64,000 bases of DNA. Origin: Nitrospiraceae bacterium (GTDB taxonomy: Bacteria > Nitrospirota > Nitrospiria > Nitrospirales > Nitrospiraceae). Below are positions 1 to 9,154 of this stretch, in pieces. How positions within the stretch are numbered: position 1 is the first letter of the stretch; each line of letters begins with the position of its first letter. The notes beneath the pieces are model-generated. The model made no database searches. It saw nothing but the letters and a program-made list of their open reading frames with translations, and was not told the origin of the DNA. Where the stretch lies: positions 310,001-374,000 of the forward strand of contig JAHBWI010000002.1 in the NCBI GenBank assembly GCA_019637075.1, written 5' to 3'. The position numbers and the translations under genes are program-made.

Positions 1-16
1 CAATCCAACTCAAACC

Positions 17-30
17 CCGCTCCGAAGCGG
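17..30. terminator. small hairpin upstream of first gene
   Basis: A 5-bp perfect stem (CCGCT/AGCGG) closes a 4-nt CCGA loop. It may belong to the end of a gene outside the window. There is no T-run, so the terminator role is a guess. Confidence 0.25.
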
Positions 31-134
31 CTCCCCGACATTGATGCCCCCACAGCTGCGTGATAGCATGAAGTGGCTCCACTATGAGGGCCCTGCCGGA
101 TTGACGTGTAGCCAGAGAAAGGAAGGTGGCTTGT

Positions 135-863
135 ATGACTCCTCTCCTGTCCCTGTCGAGCCTCGGCATCCTGCTCCTCGCCACCCAGAGCTTGGCCCTC
201 GCTGCGCCGTTGGACGCCTACGCAGACAGCGGCCGTATTGAAGTCACTGGTGACTACCGGTACGCATTTCACGAACCGGAAACCGCAGCCGAGGCAAAGC
301 AAACGGCCTGCACGGAAGCCCTGCACCAGGCTATCAGCACATCCGCGCCGGTTCGCGAGCAGATGATCGGCATCGTGGATTCCACGCTCTTCCGCAACCT
401 TGTGCACCAACTGGCGACCAAGCATGTCACCGAGCAGCAGATCCTACAGCAGAGCGAAAAAGGACGGACCGTCTACTGCAAAATCAAGGCGCTGTTTCAA
501 GCCTCCGACGTCGAGCGCGTATTCCTCACGCAGACAGCAGGAGGCAGCGAACCGGGGTTGGACCAAAATCGTGCGCTGAAGATCCTCAGTGTGCGCGAGG
601 ACGCGGACGGTACCGTGATTATCGTCTACAAGGCCTTGAAGCGGCTGGACTGGCTCGGCACCGCCTATCAAGGCAGCCTACGCGAGTCAGCGGACGTCAT
701 GGTGGATTTCTATGATGAGCAGGGCGCTCTGTTGCGAAGTACCCGCTACCCGGCCAGGCGCACGGCCGGCGGGGACGATGTAATGAATCCCGGAGAGGTC
801 GGCACCTTGAAGATAGCCAAGCCCCTGAACACGAAGACCTACCGGGTCTGGCTGGTGAAGTGA
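135..863 (+). CDS. exported hypothetical protein
   Basis: A 242-residue protein with a Sec signal peptide: MTPLL, a Leu/Ala-rich core and cleavage near ALAAP at about residue 20. The ATG at 135 is preferred over the GTG at 126 because AAGGAAGG lies 8-10 nt before it. The mature part starts with a GRIEVTGDYRYAF segment and an Ala-rich helical region, which loosely recalls the N-terminal domain of FlgT-like or LPP20-like envelope proteins. The C-terminal half looks like a beta-rich domain ending in YRVWLVK. I do not recognise a specific family. It converges on the SPFH lipoprotein gene, with a hairpin between them. Periplasmic location is inferred. Confidence 0.8.
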   Translation: MTPLLSLSSLGILLLATQSLALAAPLDAYADSGRIEVTGDYRYAFHEPETAAEAKQTACTEALHQAISTSAPVREQMIGIVDSTLFRNLVHQLATKHVTEQQILQQSEKGRTVYCKIKALFQASDVERVFLTQTAGGSEPGLDQNRALKILSVREDADGTVIIVYKALKRLDWLGTAYQGSLRESADVMVDFYDEQGALLRSTRYPARRTAGGDDVMNPGEVGTLKIAKPLNTKTYRVWLVK

Positions 864-875
864 GCGGCCCGCGGC

Positions 876-905
876 GGGAGAGCCAAGGAACATCCCGGCT
901 CTCCC
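876..905. terminator. bidirectional terminator-like hairpin
   Basis: A perfect 9-bp stem, GGGAGAGCC (876-884) with GGCTCTCCC (897-905), and a 12-nt loop. It sits between two convergent genes that end at 863 and 921, so it could stop transcription from both sides. No long T-tract follows. Confidence 0.6.
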
Positions 906-920
906 ACGGGTTGTTCGAGA

Positions 921-1757
921 TTAGCGATCCGCCGCGAGTGGCGGCATATTGATCCCCACCCGCTCCAACCCCATGATGACGGTCAGGGCCGAAGGTGAGT
1001 GCTGCACGATCTCCTTCTGGACCTCAATCCGGCGAAGGTCCACGAACTCCGGCGCGGTCAACCCCAGCGATTCGCGATAGGCGCGATCGGCAATGCCGCG
1101 CTGCTTCTCGGCCTTCTCGCGTGCCTCCTCTGCCTTCTGAAATTCGACCATCGTAATCTTGCGCTGTTCCTGCACGATGGTCTGGGTCGTCTGTTCGACC
1201 ACGCCCTTGGGGGGAAGGATGCTGCCCACGACGACCCGGTTGAGCCTGATCGGAATATTCTGCTTCTCGATCAGCTTGGTCTGGACTTCCCGCGCGATGG
1301 CATCTTGCAGTTTGGTCCTCGTGGTCGGGTCGGTGGTCAGCTGAAAGAGGGGATACTTTTGCACCTCCTCCCGGACGAACGTCCTGAAGGCTTCCTTCAC
1401 GTTGTTTTGATACCAACTTGAGCCGTAGCGGCTGATGAGTTCCGGCGATCGTCCCTCCACGACGTTGGCGATCAGGAAGGCATCGAACGACACCGGTGCG
1501 TTTTCAGCAGAGATGATGTCGAAATGCTCCGAATATTGAACGGGACGGACATCGACATCGATGACCTTGGTCGTCGGAGCCACCCAAACGCGACCGGTTT
1601 TGGTCGGTACCGGATCGACTCCGCCGTGCCCGAATAAGAAGGGCTGTTCGACCATCACCCCTTCATGCCCAGCTTCAATCGCCGCGCAGCCGGTCGTCAG
1701 CAACAAGGCGCCCACTCCGATGACCCCTCCCAGCATGGACCCGACTCCCTGTTTCAT
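921..1757 (-). CDS. SPFH/prohibitin-domain lipoprotein
   Basis: A 278-residue protein with a lipoprotein signal peptide whose lipobox LTTGC puts the acylated Cys near residue 24. The middle shows an SPFH (stomatin/prohibitin/HflC-like) domain: DVDVRPVQYSEHFDIISAEN, then the VSFDAFLIANV strand. An Ala/Glu/Lys-rich coiled coil follows (about 205-235) with the EKAEKQRGIADRAYRE segment. Such proteins form ring-like membrane scaffolds. Here the anchor is probably a lipid rather than the usual N-terminal TM helix, which is somewhat unusual. A good RBS (AGGAGGGAG) precedes the ATG. Confidence 0.85.
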   Translation of the reverse strand: MKQGVGSMLGGVIGVGALLLTTGCAAIEAGHEGVMVEQPFLFGHGGVDPVPTKTGRVWVAPTTKVIDVDVRPVQYSEHFDIISAENAPVSFDAFLIANVVEGRSPELISRYGSSWYQNNVKEAFRTFVREEVQKYPLFQLTTDPTTRTKLQDAIAREVQTKLIEKQNIPIRLNRVVVGSILPPKGVVEQTTQTIVQEQRKITMVEFQKAEEAREKAEKQRGIADRAYRESLGLTAPEFVDLRRIEVQKEIVQHSPSALTVIMGLERVGINMPPLAADR

Positions 1758-1976
1758 AGCTCCCTCCTGTGATAAGGCCCAGCCAACACCACCCCTCCCG
1801 CGCGCACGTGGACCTGCGTTCCCGCTGCGCCTGCACTGCAGTTACCTTACGAACCAAAACCGATCTTGTCAAAGGGGGCGAACCCGAATGCTGACGAGGG
1901 AGAGACGAGCGAGAGCCCGTCAGTCGACGAGGAGACGGGAGATCAGAAACGATCGACGTTTCACGAGATACGTGAC

Positions 1977-2396
1977 TTAGAAGATGCCGGCCTGCTTCTG
2001 CAACCAGCGCACATAGCGGATGATCTGATCGACGTCCTCCGACGACACCGACTCGATCTTCGGCATGTTTCCGAATTCCCAGTGGTGCGCCCGGACTCCA
2101 TTGGCAGCGGCGCGTTGAAAGGCTACGTCGGCATGGTGATTCGGCTCGTAGATCTTGTGAACCAACGGTGGCCCCTGGCTGGTACCGACCCCCCGCGCGC
2201 CATGGCAAGCGGCGCAGTTGGCATTGAACTTTGCCTCACCGGGCTGGAACTCAGCCGGTATCCCCGAGTTCGACGCTTGGGGGGACCCGGGATTCGTTGC
2301 GCCGGAGTCGCAGGCGGCCAGCCCGCTCAGCATCAGGCAGAACCCAAGGGCCATCGGTCCCACCCAACGGGACGAACGCAAATTTCGCAGGATCAT
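1977..2396 (-). CDS. class I c-type cytochrome, lipoprotein
   Basis: A 139-residue mono-haem cytochrome c. A signal peptide ends in a lipobox-like LAAC at residue 29. The haem-binding CAACH motif lies near residue 61 (FNANCAACHGARGVG), and the distal Met ligand is probably in FGNMPKIE near 109. The C-terminal helix is IIRYVRWLQKQAG. It should carry electrons in the periplasm, attached to a membrane. Its ATG overlaps the stop of the small membrane-protein gene upstream (TCATGA), so the two are translationally coupled. Confidence 0.9.
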   Translation of the reverse strand: MILRNLRSSRWVGPMALGFCLMLSGLAACDSGATNPGSPQASNSGIPAEFQPGEAKFNANCAACHGARGVGTSQGPPLVHKIYEPNHHADVAFQRAAANGVRAHHWEFGNMPKIESVSSEDVDQIIRYVRWLQKQAGIF

Positions 2397-2566
2397 GACG
2401 GTTTCTGCTCCGGCTTATCGGCGGCAGATGAGGTCGGATGATGCAATTCTTGCCGCAGCATTTCGGTCGTCCGGCTGAGCGTAGCCCGTCGATAGAGACG
2501 AACCGCCACCGGAACCACCACGATCAAGGCGATGGTGAGGTACATGAAGAATTCTTCAGGAGACAT
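2393..2566 (-). CDS. small single-pass membrane protein, coupled to cytochrome c
   Basis: A 57-residue protein too short for most gene callers. It starts MSPEEFFMYL, has one TM helix (YLTIALIVVVPVAVRLY, residues 9-25), then a basic and polar cytoplasmic tail ending KPEQKPS. An AAGGAA RBS sits just before the ATG at 2566. Its TGA overlaps the ATG of the cytochrome c gene, so the pair form an operon. It could be a small accessory subunit for anchoring the cytochrome or assembling a respiratory complex; the function is unknown. Confidence 0.75.
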   Translation of the reverse strand: MSPEEFFMYLTIALIVVVPVAVRLYRRATLSRTTEMLRQELHHPTSSAADKPEQKPS

Positions 2567-2663
2567 CGTTCCTTGTAGCGGTAGAAGCGTAGAACCGACC
2601 GGCGAAGGCAGCTCAAACCGTCACTTCACCACATCATCTGTTCACGCAAACATAACTTCCAGA

Positions 2664-3362
2664 CTAAGGTATCGCATACCGTACCGGATCCTCAAGACCT
2701 GCTTGGCGGAATCCTTCCCGACGGATCTGGCAGCTATCGCACCGGCCACAGGCGATCCCCTGAGCATCAGGATCGTAACAACTGTGGGTCAATTCGAACG
2801 GAACTGAGAGAGCCAATCCCTTCCGAATGATGTCGGCCTTCGAGGACGTCAGCAGCGGCGCCCGCACCTCAATGACCTGGCCGGCCGCTCCCCGCTTGGT
2901 CCCAAGCCTTGCCATGGTCTCGAACGCCGCGATGAATTCGGGACGGCAGTCGGGATAGCCGGAATAATCCACCACGTTGGCGCCGAAATAGATCGCACCG
3001 GCATGAACCACTTCCGCGTAGGCCAAGGCAAGCGATAGAAAGATGGTATTTCGCGCCGGAACGTAGGTTACGGGAATGTCGCCGGCTCGCTCCTGCTCGC
3101 TTCGGTCTTTTGGCACGGCCTGGTCGCCGGTGAGGGCTGAGCCCCCGATCGCCCGCAGGTCGAGATCCAGCAGCACATGCCCCTTGGCCCCCAACGCCCC
3201 TGCCACTGCCTTCGCCCGCTCTACCTCCACCTGATGGCGTTGTCCATAGAGCACGGTGAGGCAATACAGATCATGCCCTTCGCTCTTGGCCACGGCAGCC
3301 GTCACGGCAGAATCCAGCCCCCCGCTGAGGAGAATGACGGCCTTCGCTGAAGCAGCGATCAT
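2664..3362 (-). CDS. queC: 7-cyano-7-deazaguanine synthase QueC
   Basis: A 232-residue enzyme that makes preQ0 from 7-carboxy-7-deazaguanine, ammonia and ATP, for queuosine in tRNA. The N-terminal PP-loop LLSGGLDS (residues 12-19) binds ATP. The C-terminal zinc site is C-x7-C-x2-C-x2-C (HSCYDPDAQGIACGRCDSC). The length is normal. No other queuosine gene is next to it, and no convincing preQ1 riboswitch is visible in the roughly 100 nt upstream. Confidence 0.95.
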   Translation of the reverse strand: MIAASAKAVILLSGGLDSAVTAAVAKSEGHDLYCLTVLYGQRHQVEVERAKAVAGALGAKGHVLLDLDLRAIGGSALTGDQAVPKDRSEQERAGDIPVTYVPARNTIFLSLALAYAEVVHAGAIYFGANVVDYSGYPDCRPEFIAAFETMARLGTKRGAAGQVIEVRAPLLTSSKADIIRKGLALSVPFELTHSCYDPDAQGIACGRCDSCQIRREGFRQAGLEDPVRYAIP

Positions 3363-3469
3363 ACGTGGATGGAACGCGATGAATTATGCTCGCGTCCGAA
3401 GGTAATGCACTCCCCGGAAGGAAGAAAATTCGGGTAGGTTGGGGCAACAGCCTCCGGAACAGGAACGCG

Positions 3470-4057
3470 TTAGTCGCGCTCCTCTTCCTTCTCGATCTTC
3501 TCCAGCAACTCGAGCTGAGACTGGCATTGCACGCAGAGCTTGGCGAACGGCACTGCCTCGAGGCGCTTCTCGCTGATCTCAATGCCGCACTCGGCGCAAA
3601 TTCCATAAGTGCCTTCGGTGAGCCGAGTCAATGCCTCATCGATGGACTGGCGCTTGCGGTTCCGCATTTCCATGAGCGAAATGCCGAGCTCACGCTCCAA
3701 GTCCATCAAGGCCTGGTCTCCGACGTCACGCGCGGACTCCAAACGCCGTTGCTGATCTTCCGTCAGGGACTGACCGAGGTTTCCCTCGATCTCCTTGAGG
3801 ATTTCCTGGCGCTTGCGAATGAGCATCTGCTGCAACATATCGCGACGACGCTCGCGGGCTTCCCGCTCTTTCGGTGTTTCCTTCGCCGTCAGCGCAGCCA
3901 CCACGCGGGCGGCAACGCTATCGCTATCTTTCTCAATCACAGTACTAACCTCAGCCGTCCGCGGCTTCACGACCGGCTTGGCCGACGGCGGCGCGGAAGG
4001 TTTTGCCTTTGTAGTGGTGGGGGACGGTTTCTTCTTCGCTTGGACTTTCGTCGCCAT
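3470..4057 (-). CDS. DksA/TraR-type C4 zinc-finger regulator
   Basis: A 195-residue protein. It has a Lys/Pro/Ala-rich N-terminal extension of about 50 residues, a coiled coil (70-150), and a C-terminal C4 zinc finger CAECG...CVQC (about 162-183). The family binds in the RNA polymerase secondary channel and adjusts initiation with ppGpp. The basic tail is longer than in E. coli DksA and lacks clear domains. A good promoter lies upstream. Confidence 0.9.
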   Translation of the reverse strand: MATKVQAKKKPSPTTTKAKPSAPPSAKPVVKPRTAEVSTVIEKDSDSVAARVVAALTAKETPKEREARERRRDMLQQMLIRKRQEILKEIEGNLGQSLTEDQQRRLESARDVGDQALMDLERELGISLMEMRNRKRQSIDEALTRLTEGTYGICAECGIEISEKRLEAVPFAKLCVQCQSQLELLEKIEKEEERD

Positions 4058-4105
4058 AGTGACTCATGACCTTTCGTGATGAGGGTTAGGCGCAAAAGTT
4101 CGGCT

Positions 4106-4134
4106 GGTATATCACGCTACACGTCGTTTGACAA
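4106..4134 (-). promoter_or_regulatory. sigma-70-type promoter of the DksA-like gene
   Basis: On the minus strand TTGTCA (4134-4129) and TATACC (4111-4106) are separated by exactly 17 nt. They stand about 50 nt before the start codon of the DksA/TraR-like gene. Confidence 0.5.
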
Positions 4135-4162
4135 GTCCTTCTATCCACAAGATATGGGGGAA

Positions 4163-4678
4163 TCAGGGATAGACGATCGTCGAATGGACCTCCTGCCCTG
4201 CCAAGCGTTCCCGCCCGCTGAGACTTTTCAATTCGACCAGAAAATCCAATCCCGCGATTTCACCGCCGAGTTGGCGAATCAAGTGGACCGTCGCCGCCGC
4301 TGTCCCCCCCGTCGCCAGGAGATCGTCCACGATCAGAACCCGTTCACCGATCGACACGGCGTCCCGATGGATCGCGAGCGCGCTCGAGCCGTACTCGAGG
4401 TTGTACTTCACCTCGTAGATATCGGCCGGCAACTTCCCGGGCTTCCGGACCGGCACGAATCCCGCCCCAAGGCGCGCGGCCAAGGTGCCGCCCAGAATGA
4501 ATCCACGGGATTCGATTCCGATGACCTTCGCGATTCCCTTCCCCTCATACCGAGCCGTCAGTTCGTCGGCAATGGTACGAAAGGCGCGGGCGTCCTTTAG
4601 CAGAGTCGTGATGTCGTAGAAGAGGATACCGGGCTTAGGAAAGTCCGGAACTTCGCGGATGAGAGCCTTGTAGTTCAT
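4163..4678 (-). CDS. apt: adenine phosphoribosyltransferase
   Basis: A 171-residue purine-salvage enzyme converting adenine and PRPP to AMP. The PRPP-binding signature VLIVDDLLATGGT is clear near residue 120, and the N-terminal DFPKPGILFYDIT segment is typical of Apt. The ATG at 4678 matches family starts (MNYKALIREVPDFPKPG); a GTG two codons upstream is also possible. Neither has a strong RBS. The gene follows the sigma factor by 24 nt, so it is probably cotranscribed with it. Confidence 0.93.
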   Translation of the reverse strand: MNYKALIREVPDFPKPGILFYDITTLLKDARAFRTIADELTARYEGKGIAKVIGIESRGFILGGTLAARLGAGFVPVRKPGKLPADIYEVKYNLEYGSSALAIHRDAVSIGERVLIVDDLLATGGTAAATVHLIRQLGGEIAGLDFLVELKSLSGRERLAGQEVHSTIVYP

Positions 4679-4702
4679 GGGCACGGTCGGCGCAGGGGTT
4701 CA

Positions 4703-5698
4703 TCATAGGAGGTCCCCCCGCTTCATGGTCTTTCGTTCGATGATCCCGCGCAGCCTGACGAGCGCGGCCGTCTCGATTTGACGGACTCGTTCGCGTGTCA
4801 GACCCATCTCGCGGCCGATCTCTTCTAACGTCCGAGCCTCCGCGCCGTCAAGTCCAAACCGAGCCAGAATCACGATCCGTTCCTTTTCAGGCAGCTCTTT
4901 GACCCAAGCCATCATCTCTGCCCGGCGCATGACGCCCTCGGCCGTATCGGCAGGAGAGAGACAGAGCGGGTCTTCGATCACGTCCCGCAGAAAGGTATCC
5001 TGTCGGTCACTGATGGGACTGTCGAGTGAGCAGGTGGTGCGAACCAACTGCTTTAAATCTTCCACTTCCTCAACGCTCGTCTTCATCTTCGCCGCGACTT
5101 CATCGGCGCGAGGTTCCCGGCCGAGTTCGTGCACCAACTGCTCGACCTTGCCCAAATACCGATTCAAACGTTCGACGACATGGACCGGCAGACGGACCAG
5201 CTTCCCCTGGTTGATGATAGCTCGCTCGATAAACTGCCGGATCCACCAGGAGGCATAGGTGCTGAAACGGAAACCCCGTTTGTAATTGAACTTCTCGACG
5301 GCCTTGATCAGCCCGAGGTTCCCTTCCTCTACGATATCCGCAAACGGGAACCCCCGATTCATGTAGCGCTTGCCGATGCTGATCACCAGCCTCAGATTGG
5401 CTTCGATCATCTGCTGGCGCGCCTGCTCGTCGCCTGCCATGACGCGCTTCCCGAGCTGCTGCTCCTGCTTGAAGGTCAACAAGGTGGAGCGGCGCACCTC
5501 GCGCAGGTAACTTTTAATCGTGTCGAGGCCTTCCGATCGTTCCGATTCGGCCGGCCGCTGTTCCGTCTGCGACTCCTCGGAGCCGTGAGTCGCCTCCTCG
5601 TTATCCTCGTCCGAACGGGCGGAGCGGCGGCGACGCAGGGCGGCGGAAGCCTTGACCTCGTCGTCATCGTGGCTGAGAGCTGTCGCGCGTCGTGCCAT
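4703..5698 (-). CDS. rpoS: RpoS-like sigma-70 family RNA polymerase sigma factor
   Basis: A 331-residue sigma factor without region 1.1, as in group 2 (RpoS-type) factors. Region 1.2 begins [11 protein letters not shown] (about 58). Region 2 has the core [17 protein letters not shown] and the -10 recognition part [14 protein letters not shown]. Region 3 is [14 protein letters not shown]. Region 4.2 is the helix-turn-helix [20 protein letters not shown]. The first 55 residues are acidic/basic low complexity. Group 2 is inferred from architecture; a true RpoS role is not shown. It lies between the acylphosphatase and apt genes, all on one strand. Confidence 0.9.
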   Translation of the reverse strand: MARRATALSHDDDEVKASAALRRRRSARSDEDNEEATHGSEESQTEQRPAESERSEGLDTIKSYLREVRRSTLLTFKQEQQLGKRVMAGDEQARQQMIEANLRLVISIGKRYMNRGFPFADIVEEGNLGLIKAVEKFNYKRGFRFSTYASWWIRQFIERAIINQGKLVRLPVHVVERLNRYLGKVEQLVHELGREPRADEVAAKMKTSVEEVEDLKQLVRTTCSLDSPISDRQDTFLRDVIEDPLCLSPADTAEGVMRRAEMMAWVKELPEKERIVILARFGLDGAEARTLEEIGREMGLTRERVRQIETAALVRLRGIIERKTMKRGDLL

Positions 5699-5710
5699 AG
5701 TCCTTATCGG

Positions 5711-6007
5711 TCAATACCAAATTTGAAAATCCGTGAATCGATCGGCCGCCGTACTCCACTCGACCTGCACCTGAGTCACACGCGACCCGACCGGCCCCTT
5801 CCGCAATTCCGCAAGCAAATCCTCGATCACCGCCCGACTGCCTTCGACTTCGAGTTCAACCTGTCCGGTATCGAGGTTTCGTACGCCGCCCGCAAGCCGT
5901 CGCGCCGTCCCCACTCGCTGCGTGAAGGCCCGGTACCCAACGCCCTGAACCCTCCCGCTCACCAACACCCTCGCATACACGTGTTCGCGGGAATCGCTCT
6001 GAGGCAT
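5711..6007 (-). CDS. acyP: acylphosphatase
   Basis: A 98-residue small enzyme that hydrolyses acyl phosphates. The signature VSGRVQGVGYRAF contains the catalytic Arg, and VRNLDTGQVELEVEG follows. In that second motif the usual catalytic Asn is present but the G-W-V is altered. The ATG at 6007 gives the normal length; upstream in-frame codons would add an unrelated 24-residue tail. It is 12 nt upstream of the sigma factor gene. Confidence 0.9.
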   Translation of the reverse strand: MPQSDSREHVYARVLVSGRVQGVGYRAFTQRVGTARRLAGGVRNLDTGQVELEVEGSRAVIEDLLAELRKGPVGSRVTQVQVEWSTAADRFTDFQIWY

Positions 6008-6103
6008 GGGCTGACGACGCTCACACTGAACTGACGGTTGACGGGCTGAAGTGGTCTCGCCTTGCGTGGATATTCTCACACCTCCAAAAGGCCGTCACGC
6101 TTT

Positions 6104-6235
6104 TTAGGAGTTTGCGCGATCCCACATTTCTTGCCGCTCATCACGACCGGCGAGTTGTTTCAAACGTCCGTCCGGCAAGGTCGACAGATCAACCCACTGT
6201 CCGCCTGCTTGTAGAAGAATCGGCTTGTTCGGAAC
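6104..6235 (-). pseudogene. orphan coding-like fragment
   Basis: The minus strand reads VPNKPILLQAGGQWVDLST and continues to ERQEMWDRANS then TAA at 6104. This looks like real protein C-terminal sequence. However, the frame has no ATG/GTG/TTG start at its head and is closed by a stop about 12 nt further upstream. I read it as a 3' remnant, or as a small gene with an unrecognised start. The product is unknown. Confidence 0.35.
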
Positions 6236-6657
<422 letters not shown>

Positions 6658-6692
6658 ACCGGGCAGACACGGGAAACGAGTTGCGGATTGTC

Positions 6693-7796
6693 TTACAAGA
6701 CGGGGGTAAAACGCAAGCCATGCGCATCCGCCACTCCCTGACAGGTAATTTTGCCCTCCATCACGTTCACTCCGCGCGCCAAACCGCGATCGGATCGAAT
6801 GGCCCGATCGACTCCGTCGGAAGCCAGGCGCAGCAGGTACGGCAATGTCGCATTCGTCAAAGCGAGGGTCGAGGTACGAGGGACACTCCCCGGCATATTG
6901 GCCACGCAATAGTGGGTAACCCCGTCAACGACATACACGGGATCTGAATGGGTCGTCGGCCTGGTCGTCTCAAAACAGCCGCCTTGATCGACCGCGATAT
7001 CCACGACGACCGAGCCCGGCCGCATGCTCCCGATAGCCGCCCGGCTAACCACCTTCGGTGCGCGCGCACCATGCACCAACACGGCGCCGATCACGAGATC
7101 TGCCTCCATCACCGCCTGCTCGACGGCCCCATGGGTCGACATTCGGGTGATGATCCTACCATGGTAGAGATCGTCCAGCGCCCGCAGCCGATCGAGATTC
7201 AAATCCAACACCGTCACTTGCGCTCCCATCCCCACGGCAATCCGTGCCGCCGAAGCCCCGGATACGCCGGCCCCCACCACCACCACCTTGGCCGGTTCCA
7301 CCCCGGGGACTCCGGCCAGCAGCACGCCACGGCCGCCTTGCGCCCGTTCGAGATAGCGTGCGCCCACCTGCACGGAGAGCCGCCCGGCAATTTCACTCAT
7401 GGGACGCAACATAGGCAAACTGCCGTCGGCCGCCTCCACCGTCTCATAGGCGATCCCTGTGATGCTCGCTGCCATCAACGCCTTGGTCAATTCCGGCAGG
7501 GAAGCCAAATGGAGGTAGGTAAAGAGAACCTGTCCGGGGCGAAAGAGACTGCACTCAGGGAGCTGGGGTTCTTTCACCTTCACGATGAGGTCGGATTCAA
7601 CGAACAACGCCTCCTTGGAGACGGCGATTTGGCCCCCGGCTTGGCGATACTCGTCGTCAGAAAAGCCGCTGCCCTGTCCCGCCGAGGCTTCGACCTGCAC
7701 CTGATGGCCGGCATGCCGCAAGGCGCGAACTCCATCGGGGGTCACGCTGACGCGATACTCATGATCTTTAATTTCTTTCGGTACCCCGATACGCAT
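6693..7796 (-). CDS. ald: alanine dehydrogenase
   Basis: A 367-residue NAD-dependent enzyme interconverting L-alanine with pyruvate and ammonia. The N-terminus [20 protein letters not shown] is diagnostic. The substrate-binding Lys lies in VKVKEPQ (about 74), the catalytic His is in the YLHLAS region (about 95), and the Rossmann motif is VVVGAGVSG (about 174). The C-terminal [20 protein letters not shown] segment is typical. An AGGGAGG RBS precedes the ATG. A TATAAT box sits about 40 nt upstream. Confidence 0.95.
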   Translation of the reverse strand: MRIGVPKEIKDHEYRVSVTPDGVRALRHAGHQVQVEASAGQGSGFSDDEYRQAGGQIAVSKEALFVESDLIVKVKEPQLPECSLFRPGQVLFTYLHLASLPELTKALMAASITGIAYETVEAADGSLPMLRPMSEIAGRLSVQVGARYLERAQGGRGVLLAGVPGVEPAKVVVVGAGVSGASAARIAVGMGAQVTVLDLNLDRLRALDDLYHGRIITRMSTHGAVEQAVMEADLVIGAVLVHGARAPKVVSRAAIGSMRPGSVVVDIAVDQGGCFETTRPTTHSDPVYVVDGVTHYCVANMPGSVPRTSTLALTNATLPYLLRLASDGVDRAIRSDRGLARGVNVMEGKITCQGVADAHGLRFTPVL

Positions 7797-7836
7797 GATT
7801 CCCTCCCTGAAGAGCGCTCACTGCCACCGCTGCTGC

Positions 7837-7842
7837 ATTATA
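7837..7842 (-). promoter_or_regulatory. candidate -10 box of ald
   Basis: A perfect TATAAT on the minus strand within TGTATAATG, about 40 nt before the ald start. No good -35 is seen at 16-18 nt. Confidence 0.4.
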
Positions 7843-7947
7843 CACAGATCGCCTCACACCGTCCCCGTGGCGGCTTGCTACCGCAAAGGCCCGTGCGGTA
7901 AGATTCGCCCCCATTGACCGCCGAAGGCGGAGAGGAGTCACTCGCGT

Positions 7948-8316
7948 ATGGAAGTCGAAGCCTGCAATGCCTGTGGTGCCACGGGCACAGCCTTGATGAA
8001 GTTGTCGTTGGGTAAGGACTTTTTCGGACGAACCTATGACCGCCTGTCCCCCTCCTCGGACCAGAGCCCAAAGTGGTATTGTGAGCCCTGCTCGATGATA
8101 AAGAATTTGCAACGGGACTTCAGGGACATTCGCTCCGAGTTCGACAAACTGGCCAAGGGCCAATCTTCAGCGGTGTCGGAACCTGAAGCCAAACAGCGTG
8201 CCCAGCTTCGGTTGCAAGAGATCGCCACCATTGCCGGGGCCCAGCCCTCCGGATCCACATTGCTGGATGCGGCGGACGTCAAACAACTGATCGATCGACT
8301 GCACGCGCGGGCCTGA
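7948..8316 (+). CDS. conserved hypothetical protein with CxxC pairs
   Basis: A 122-residue protein. Two Cys pairs near the N-terminus (CNAC at about 6-9, CEPC at about 48-51) suggest a zinc ribbon or metal site. The rest is helical and charged, and ends VKQLIDRLHARA. No known family is recognised. It is the first of four closely spaced plus-strand genes, the second and fourth of which encode Fe-S proteins, so a redox or metal-related role is plausible. GAGGAG lies 10 nt before the ATG. Confidence 0.75.
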   Translation: MEVEACNACGATGTALMKLSLGKDFFGRTYDRLSPSSDQSPKWYCEPCSMIKNLQRDFRDIRSEFDKLAKGQSSAVSEPEAKQRAQLRLQEIATIAGAQPSGSTLLDAADVKQLIDRLHARA

Positions 8317-8355
8317 TCGGTCCAATCACACCACCGAGACCGCCCATTCACCACC

Positions 8356-8706
8356 ATGACCGGCTACCAACGTCATATTTTTGTCTGCACGAACAAGCGG
8401 GAGCCCGACGATCCTCGCGGCAGTTGCTCTAAGTTAGGCTCAGAATCGCTGCATGCCCGGTTCAAGCAGGAAGCGAAGCGTTTGAACCTCAAGGGAGTCG
8501 TACGGGCCAACAAAGCCGGATGCCTTGATTACTGCGCGCAGGGCCCCAGCGTGGTGATCTATCCGGAAGGGGTGTGGTACCGGGTGAGCACCGAGGCCGA
8601 TGTGACCGAAATCATGGAGCGCCATATTCTCAAGGGCGAGGTCGTCCAACGCCTTCTGATGCCGGACCAGGCTCCACCCGCGTTGCTCTCCCCGCTGAAA
8701 CGCTAA
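8356..8706 (+). CDS. thioredoxin-like [2Fe-2S] ferredoxin
   Basis: A 116-residue protein of the thioredoxin-fold ferredoxin family (Aquifex Fd4/NuoE-like). Cluster ligands are visible as HIFVCTN, then RGSCSK, and CLDYC with the following AQGPSVVIYPEGVWY stretch, the family signature. Cys at about 11, 24, 56 and 60 should bind one [2Fe-2S] cluster. It probably carries electrons in the cytoplasm. The neighbours are metal or Fe-S proteins. Confidence 0.9.
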   Translation: MTGYQRHIFVCTNKREPDDPRGSCSKLGSESLHARFKQEAKRLNLKGVVRANKAGCLDYCAQGPSVVIYPEGVWYRVSTEADVTEIMERHILKGEVVQRLLMPDQAPPALLSPLKR

Positions 8707-8740
8707 AGCACCGCCCCCGACCGTGCCATCAGAGGTTGTC

Positions 8741-9154
8741 ATGCCCGCCGATGAAAAATGGAAGGCGAATATGGAGAAGGTGGCCTTCATGAAAGCCTTC
8801 CCCAACCTCCTGCAGGGATGGGAGGAGTTGCGCGGCAAAACCGTAGAAGCGGTCGCGCCGCTGAAAGGCAAGGCCGGCTCTGCGGCCCTGATCTTTACGG
8901 ACGGGACGCTTCTGATCGCGCCGCCGCCGGCAACCGAACCGTTCGAGTTAGGAGAGGCCCTACAAGCGGCTCGGCCGCAGCTGCAACCCCGGCAACCGGC
9001 GTGGTATGAGGAATACGATCGGTTGGTTCAGAAAGACAAGGACGCGATGCGGTCCGCCCGGCTCGAAAAGATTCTCGGTGCGATCCAAAATAACCTGGAA
9101 CAGATCCCCGAATTGAAAGACCGGCTCAAGGATCTGGTCAAGGAGTGGAAGTGA
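8741..9154 (+). CDS. conserved hypothetical protein in Fe-S cluster
   Basis: A 137-residue soluble protein of unknown function. The ATG at 8741 (MPADEKWK) has AGAGG 6 nt upstream and is preferred over the GTG at 8723. An N-terminal alpha/beta part (residues 20-60: GKTVEAVAPL...AALIFTDGTLLIAPP) is followed by a charged helical tail (EKILGAIQNNLEQIPELK). There is no Cys. Its stop overlaps the start of the 4Fe-4S ferredoxin-like gene (GTGA), so they are translationally coupled. Confidence 0.8.
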   Translation: MPADEKWKANMEKVAFMKAFPNLLQGWEELRGKTVEAVAPLKGKAGSAALIFTDGTLLIAPPPATEPFELGEALQAARPQLQPRQPAWYEEYDRLVQKDKDAMRSARLEKILGAIQNNLEQIPELKDRLKDLVKEWK

